Shown piece after piece: positions 48,201 to 64,000 of a DNA stretch of 64,000 bases; positions within the stretch are counted from its first letter, which is position 1, and the number at the start of each line of letters is the position of its first letter. Under the pieces are notes generated by a model. That model worked only from the letters and a program-made list of their open reading frames with translations, was not told where the DNA came from and searched no databases. Origin of the DNA: Megalobrama amblycephala (lineage: Eukaryota; Chordata; Actinopteri; Cypriniformes; Xenocyprididae); the NCBI RefSeq assembly GCF_018812025.1, contig NC_063058.1:23692645-23756644 (forward strand), read 5' to 3'. Made by a program: the position numbers and the translations under genes.

Positions 48201-51166
48201 TGCGGGCTTCGGGGTCTTTTTGACCCGCAAATGATGTTTGCTCAAATTTAAAAAAAATGTTCTCTTTGTCCAAATGGCATGAGACTTTGTATGGTGGTTA
48301 ACACTTTTAAGATCTACAAATTTAAAAAAAAAAATTGGAGTGATATCTTGTTTTTATGTTAGTGTAAAAAAAAAGTTACGAAAAGTTCGTGGTCTTCGGG
48401 GTATCTGGAGACCCCGGGCAACAAAATGTAATTTTGTAACAATATAATATATTTTTTAAAAACCAATGTAATTTTACTCTGTTTATTAATGTTTTTTCTC
48501 AACATTTGTGCAGTTTTTGGAGGATTTGTGATTTCTTTTGAATTTATATAAATACATTTTAAAAAAGCCTGTAATGTTCATGCATAAAATGCCTATTTCA
48601 AAAAATATTTTTTATGTAAAATTCACTTTATAAAAGGCCCAGATTTCTAACTTTCATTCATGTGGATAACATGGATAATTTGACATGGTTTAGTGTAAGA
48701 TTTTTGCCCATCTTTTGAAAAATGCAGTTTTAAAAGTAAAAAAAATATCACTTTTACCAGTAGATGGCTGCAGAGCTCCACTATTTGCTATGTGCTATTT
48801 GAATGACTGAAAGACATCTTTTTACAAGTTTTTTTCAGTTGGATTCATGTCTAAATGTTATGAAATCACAATTATAACAATAAAAAATTTTTTGTCAAAG
48901 TTTAGTATTTTTTATGCAGGGCAAAATCAGTTTTTCAATAATTTTATAATAAAAATATTAAAATAAATAATTTTTATTTTTGTGTGTGTGCGTGTGTGTG
49001 TGAGCATGTCCATTTTGTATTGGGGATGTTTTTTGCATTTTTGGAAGTGTGCCACTTCATTTCTGTCTGTGTGTTGTGCGTTATTTCTGATTTTGAGAAT
49101 GGATTTTGTCCAGTTTCTAAGTGGGGTCTCTGTGGGTTACATTATTGATGATATTATTGAAAAACTGATTTAAGTACAAAAAATGCTAAACTTAGTAAAA
49201 AGTAATTTTTATTGTTATAACTGTGATTTCATAACATTTAGATATGAATCCAACTGAAAAGACATCTTTCAGTCATTCAAATAGCACATAGCAAATAGTG
49301 GAGCTCTGCAGCCATCTACTGGTAAAAAAATATAGTTTTTTTTACTTTTATAACTGCATTTTCCAAAAGATGGGCAAAAATCTTACACTAAACCATGTCA
49401 AATTATCCATGTTATCCACATGAATGAAAGTTAGAAAACTGGGCCTTTCATAAAGTGAATTTTACATAAAAAGCGGCTTTTTAAAAAAAATATTTTTTAA
49501 TTTATTTATATAAATTTAAAATATATCACAAATCCTCCAAAAAATTGCAAAAAAAAAAAACATTAATAAACAGAGTAAAATTACACTGGTTTTTAAAAAA
49601 TATATTATATTGTTACAAAATTGCATTTTGTTGCCGGGGTCTCCAGAGACCCCGAAGACCACGAGTGTATTCCCTTATACAAAGACCGCATAAGGGTTAA
49701 TGACATCACAAACCCCAAAATTTACATAAACTCTGACCCCAAGAACACACAACAAAGGGGGTGAGGTCATGATGGGCTGCTTTAGAGAAGAGGAAGAGTT
49801 GTTGTTGTAGTGTTGTTGTCATTTTACGCCGGACTGCTTCACAAACGAGGGTCAATTCAATGCTGGATTTGAACAAAAAATTAACATGACGGCACATGCT
49901 AGTCGATGAGTTGAATCAACTCCACAGCAACTACATAAATTTATCCACTAACCATTCAGAAACATCCAGATGCTTTCTAAAAGTCCTGAATCTCTCCATC
50001 AGTGTCCGACTCCGGTTTGAACAATGTAAGGCTGAACACAGTTACCGACAATCCTCATTTTGGCTGCGTGAGATTCTCCAGCTTTGTTGTTGTTGAGCAA
50101 CTGAAGCACGAGCTGTTAAAGCTCCGCCCTCTTCTGGAAAACGTCCAGGAGCAGCAGCTCATTTGCATTTAAAGGGACACACAAAAACGTGTTTTTGCTC
50201 ACACCCAAAAAGAGGCAAAATTGACAAGCTATAATAAATGATCTGTGGGGTATTTTGAGCTGAAACTTCACAGACACATTCTGAGGACACCAGAGGTCTC
50301 ATCTTGTGAAAAGGGGCATTATAGGTTCCCTTTAAATTACTAAATAAACTCACAAACATCTCATGTGTTCAGGTGAAGCTGTCAGGGTCTCATCTCACTC
50401 CTCAGTGTTACAGTTTCATCACGTATGTACAGGTATGTGCCTATAAATGGGTCCATTTCTGTTTGATGTTTTTAACCTTCACCACAGTGTCTTAACATAT
50501 TATTATTATTAAATGTTTCATACAGAGTGGAGAGCTGACGGCTGGAGGCCCGGAAAAGTTGAAGAAGAAGAAAAAAGAAGATGAGGCAGTAGCAGCTGCT
50601 TCAGTGAGAACTATTTAAATTTATTAAATAAGTTACTTTTTTTTAATGAAAATATTTTGGTAACAATTTAGGACTTGGAGTGCAACATCTACTTGAAAAT
50701 GTTTTGTGCATCTGATGTGATTTCAGGCTAAAGTTCTTCGGGAGACCAAAGCCATCCCTAACCTCGTTTTCAACATTGAACAGTATGAGAAGTTTCTCAT
50801 TCTTCTTTCCAAGAAATCCAAGGTAAAGTCTCTTAAGTTTTTGCCCATATGCACAGCATATACAACAACAAATGTAACATTGAGGCACATCTGTGAACGT
50901 CTTTACACAGGTCAATCTGATGCAGTACATGAAGCTGAGCACTTCCAGAGACTTCCGAATCAATGCTGCCACGCTGGAAGCTGCACTGCAGGAACAGCAG
51001 CAGGATGAAAGCCAACAGGTGTGTCTTTGTTTAAACATGTTCTTTCTCCAACAGAACTCTGGGATTGGTTTCTTAATCTTCAATGGTATCTTTCTTTCAT
51101 TAGACTGAAGCTTCTCAGCCTTCAGAGGAAAGTCAAGCACCAAAGAAAAAGAGGAGGAAGCAGTGA
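31865..51166 (+). CDS. fanci: Fanconi anemia group I protein
   Basis: FANCI pairs with FANCD2 as the DNA clamp of interstrand-crosslink repair, monoubiquitinated by the Fanconi core complex and phosphorylated by ATR in the nucleus. Recognised from residues recalled for human [71 protein letters not shown] and [16 protein letters not shown]. The 37 coding exons sum to 4008 bp, exactly 1335 codons plus stop, against about 1328 residues in human. Translation starts at 31865; an ATG three codons later (31874) is equally possible. The C-terminus is a basic nuclear signal, PKKKRRKQ. Coding exon 20 (39465-39650) has an acidic Asp/Glu run encoded by GAT repeats. No break or stop was found. Large introns at 40532-42897, 43618-46027 and 47305-50372 are filled by transposons. 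Confidence 0.95.
32425..32500 (+). repeat. Possible tRNA-derived SINE fragment
   Basis: GATGTAGTGGTTAAAG followed by GGTTGAATGTTCAAACCC resembles the A and B box spacing of a tRNA-derived SINE head. No clear tail was identified. It lies in the fanci intron after coding exon 3. Confidence 0.4.
33257..33826. mobile_element. TTAA-ended palindromic MITE, family A, copy 2
   Basis: Same ends as the 4056-4650 copy: TTAAAGGATTAGTTCACTTT at the left and the inverse AGTGAACTAATCCTTTAA at the right. It has the same CTCA/CCCATGTCATCCAAGATG shoulder on both arms. It lies in the fanci intron between coding exons 4 and 5. The centre differs from copy 1 (33400-33560), showing a diverged interior. Confidence 0.75.
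35334..36087. mobile_element. TTAA-ended element, family B, copy 1
   Basis: It begins TTAAAGGTGCCATCGAATTG and ends with the inverse CGATGGCACCTTTAA. It is about 750 bp, non-coding, in the fanci intron between coding exons 10 and 11. The interior is shared with 40595-41572 over long stretches, for example GAGTTCAGTACATGGAAATG and GACAAGGGCAGCCAGTATTA. Confidence 0.75.
37050..37278. mobile_element. Short element, family D/E copy in fanci intron
   Basis: The left end is TTAAAGAGGACCTCTTATGC and the right end GGGCATAATATGGCTTCTTTA, an imperfect inverse. The same left end and the TTTAGTGTGTAATGTTGCTG segment occur at 52397-52870. Non-coding. Confidence 0.55.
37332..37607 (+). other. fanci: fanci ubiquitination lysine and SQ cluster (exons 15-16)
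   Basis: Coding exon 15 (37332-37402) encodes [11 protein letters not shown]; the Lys codon at 37386-37388 is residue 524 from the chosen start and aligns with human Lys523, the FANCI monoubiquitination site. Coding exon 16 (37493-37607) encodes [17 protein letters not shown], with SQ dipeptides at Ser557, Ser560 and Ser566. Spacing equals the human Ser556/559/565 ATR cluster as I recall it. Both control elements are thus intact. Confidence 0.85.
37646..38010. repeat. Palindromic repeat with GATTAATC core
   Basis: GTAGGGCTGCACAACGATTA at the left pairs with AATCGTTGTGCAGCCCTAC at the right. The interior is AT-rich with TATATAAATA runs on both arms. A related fragment with CAGCCCTAC sits at 38510-38521. 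All lie in the 1.3-kb fanci intron between coding exons 16 and 17. Confidence 0.65.
40571..42425. mobile_element. Family A copy 3, split by a family B insertion
   Basis: The left end TTAAAAGATTAGTTCACTTC (40571) runs 24-26 bp, then a complete family B element (40595-41572) intervenes. Family A resumes with AATTTCCTCACC and continues to about 42425 (ATGACATGGGAGTGAGT). The expected inverse end is missing. The interior holds a long A run (41816-41843) and a long T run (42178-42207) on opposite arms. It lies in the fanci intron between coding exons 23 and 24. Confidence 0.7.
40595..41572. mobile_element. TTAA-ended element, family B, copy 2 (nested)
   Basis: TTAAAGGTGCCCTCGAATGA at the left and AGGGCACCTTTAA at the right. 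Relative to copy 1 at 35334 it is about 220 bp longer in the middle (41055-41290). It is flanked by family A sequence on both sides, with TTAA at each boundary, as expected of TTAA-specific insertion. Confidence 0.75.
42440..42830. repeat. Repeat shared with 32600-32950
   Basis: Segments such as GTAGGGCGGAACTTGATTTTG, GGTTTGCTATTGGTC and CATGCCAGTAAAC match 32680-32830 (GTAGGGCGGGACTTGATTTTG) closely in the same order. It is a dispersed non-coding repeat in two fanci introns. No ends were defined. Confidence 0.5.
43678..44227. mobile_element. TTAA-ended palindromic MITE, family C
   Basis: It begins TTAAAGGGATAGAAAATTTT and ends GAACTATCCCTTTAA. The TGCATCCAAGATGTAGGTGA shoulder is repeated inverted at 44150-44170. 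The centre is a second strong hairpin: CGCTCTGACAACGG at 44028 pairs with CCGTTGTCAGAGCG at 44086. Non-coding, in the fanci intron after coding exon 27. Confidence 0.7.
44635..45594. repeat. Foldback element filled with a 69-bp minisatellite
   Basis: The outer arms CTACGGAAGAGGATTAGGGC and GCCCTAATCCTCTTCCGTAG are perfect complements, followed inward by paired ACCATCTCGAGATTAAAG/CTTTAATCTTGAGATGGT. Between them lie about nine head-to-tail copies of a 69-bp unit (about 44715-45400) built from AAATTTCAAGAAAAAAGTCG and GTTGAGAATAAACTCATTG. Because 69 is a multiple of three, one frame stays open for 116 codons, which is not a gene. Confidence 0.75.
45660..45850. repeat. Fragment of the 8305-9242 repeat family
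   Basis: TTAGAATGATTTCTGAAGGA and GATCATGTGACACTGAA, in that order, match the interior of the 8305-9242 element. Other fragments lie at 33880-34100, 47450-47680, 55360-55670, 55838-56070 and 58925-59050. A very common dispersed fish repeat. Confidence 0.6.
48010..50335. mobile_element. TTAA-ended element, family D, host of a nested palindrome
   Basis: The left end TTAAAAGGGTCCTTGATTATG and the right end CATTATAGGTTCCCTTTAA are imperfect inverse ends. Removal of the 48191-49700 palindrome leaves an element of about 0.8 kb. Right-half sequence (TTGGCTGCGTGAGATTCTCC, GCAGCAGCTCATTTGCATTT) recurs at 59055-59355 and inverted at 60340-60640. Located in the fanci intron between coding exons 32 and 33. 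Confidence 0.6.
48191..49700. mobile_element. 1.5-kb TTAA-flanked palindrome, piggyBac-like ends
   Basis: The sequence runs TTAA, CCCTTATGCGG at the left to CCGCATAAGGG, TTAA at the right. Arms pair along most of 750 bp: GGGGTCTCTGGAGACC-type ends, CATGTGGATAACATGGATAA at 48659 with its inverse at 49399-49420, and AGATGGCTGCAGAGCTCC at 48764 with its inverse near 49305. The centre at about 48980-49005 is a GT-rich spacer. CCCT ends with a TTAA duplication are characteristic of piggyBac elements. No transposase remains. Confidence 0.75.
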
Positions 51167-51337
51167 AAGCAGTCCTTCTTTTGCACTTTTTTCACCCCCA
51201 TTCATTCATTTCTTCGAAGAACACCACCCTTTTTTGAGTTCACACTAGGGATGGCCATTCATGTGTTGAGACGGTCCGCGTGACCCGCGTTTCTTTTCAT
51301 GCCACAGGTATTACTTTAACTTTGCAGCTTGTCATTT

Positions 51338-64000
<12,663 letters not shown>

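Larger units (their letters stand above)
38907..51166 (+). other. fanci: fanci coding exons 17-37
   Basis: Exons: 38907-39029, 39141-39209, 39283-39384, 39465-39650, 39890-40011, 40108-40272, 40352-40531, 42898-43064, 43149-43234, 43368-43484, 43566-43617, 46028-46155, 46301-46366, 46452-46548, 46911-47095, 47248-47304, 50373-50432, 50526-50603, 50727-50822, 50911-51018 and 51104-51166. They encode the C-terminal solenoid and tail. The last exon is 20 codons plus stop, rich in Glu and Ser and ending in the basic nuclear signal. Confidence 0.85.

Noticed and set aside
50643..51143. 166-codon minus-strand frame at the fanci 3' end
   Set aside because: It is antisense across three true fanci exons and their introns; the plus-strand exons have clean splice sites and known sequence, and polg ends before this point.

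Overview
The window is AT-rich vertebrate DNA with split genes, long introns and many short non-autonomous DNA transposons. The gene content and the repeat families, which look like those common in cyprinid genomes, point to a teleost fish, probably a cyprinid. The species assignment is inference. Every exon below was placed by reading frame, GT/AG splice sites and remembered family sequence; no alignment was run.

Three protein-coding genes account for all the convincing coding sequence. (1) 5303-29482, plus strand: a complete secreted gel-forming mucin of the MUC2/MUC5 type in 46 coding exons. Its order is signal peptide, D1, D2, D'-D3, one 6.5-kb Thr/Pro/Ser exon made of 39- or 47-residue repeats, D4 with a GDPH motif, VWC modules and a cystine-knot end. 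The flanking exons keep frame perfectly, but the repeat exon is irregular from about 18.2 kb to 21.05 kb and its length is not a multiple of three. The gene as given is therefore frame-broken there, either by assembly error or by real indels. (2) 31865-51166, plus strand: fanci, 37 coding exons summing to 4008 bp (1335 residues), with the monoubiquitination lysine and SQ cluster kept. (3) 51338 to beyond 64000, minus strand: polg, the mitochondrial DNA polymerase catalytic subunit. Twenty-one exons encode about 994 residues; the N-terminal quarter lies outside the window.

fanci and polg face each other tail to tail with only 171 bp between stop codons. The only consensus fanci poly(A) signal seen lies beyond the last polg exon, so their transcripts probably overlap. 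As I recall, human FANCI and POLG have the same arrangement.

Region 1-5150 is intergenic and holds a long palindrome and a TIR element with a second element inside it. Region 29483-31850 holds the mucin 3' end and the fanci promoter. Introns of fanci and polg carry many palindromic elements ending in TTAA, including two clear nested insertions, plus a foldback element filled with a 69-bp minisatellite. The three genes have unrelated roles (mucus barrier, crosslink repair, mtDNA replication). I saw no CRISPR array, tRNA or rRNA gene, and no transposon-encoded protein.
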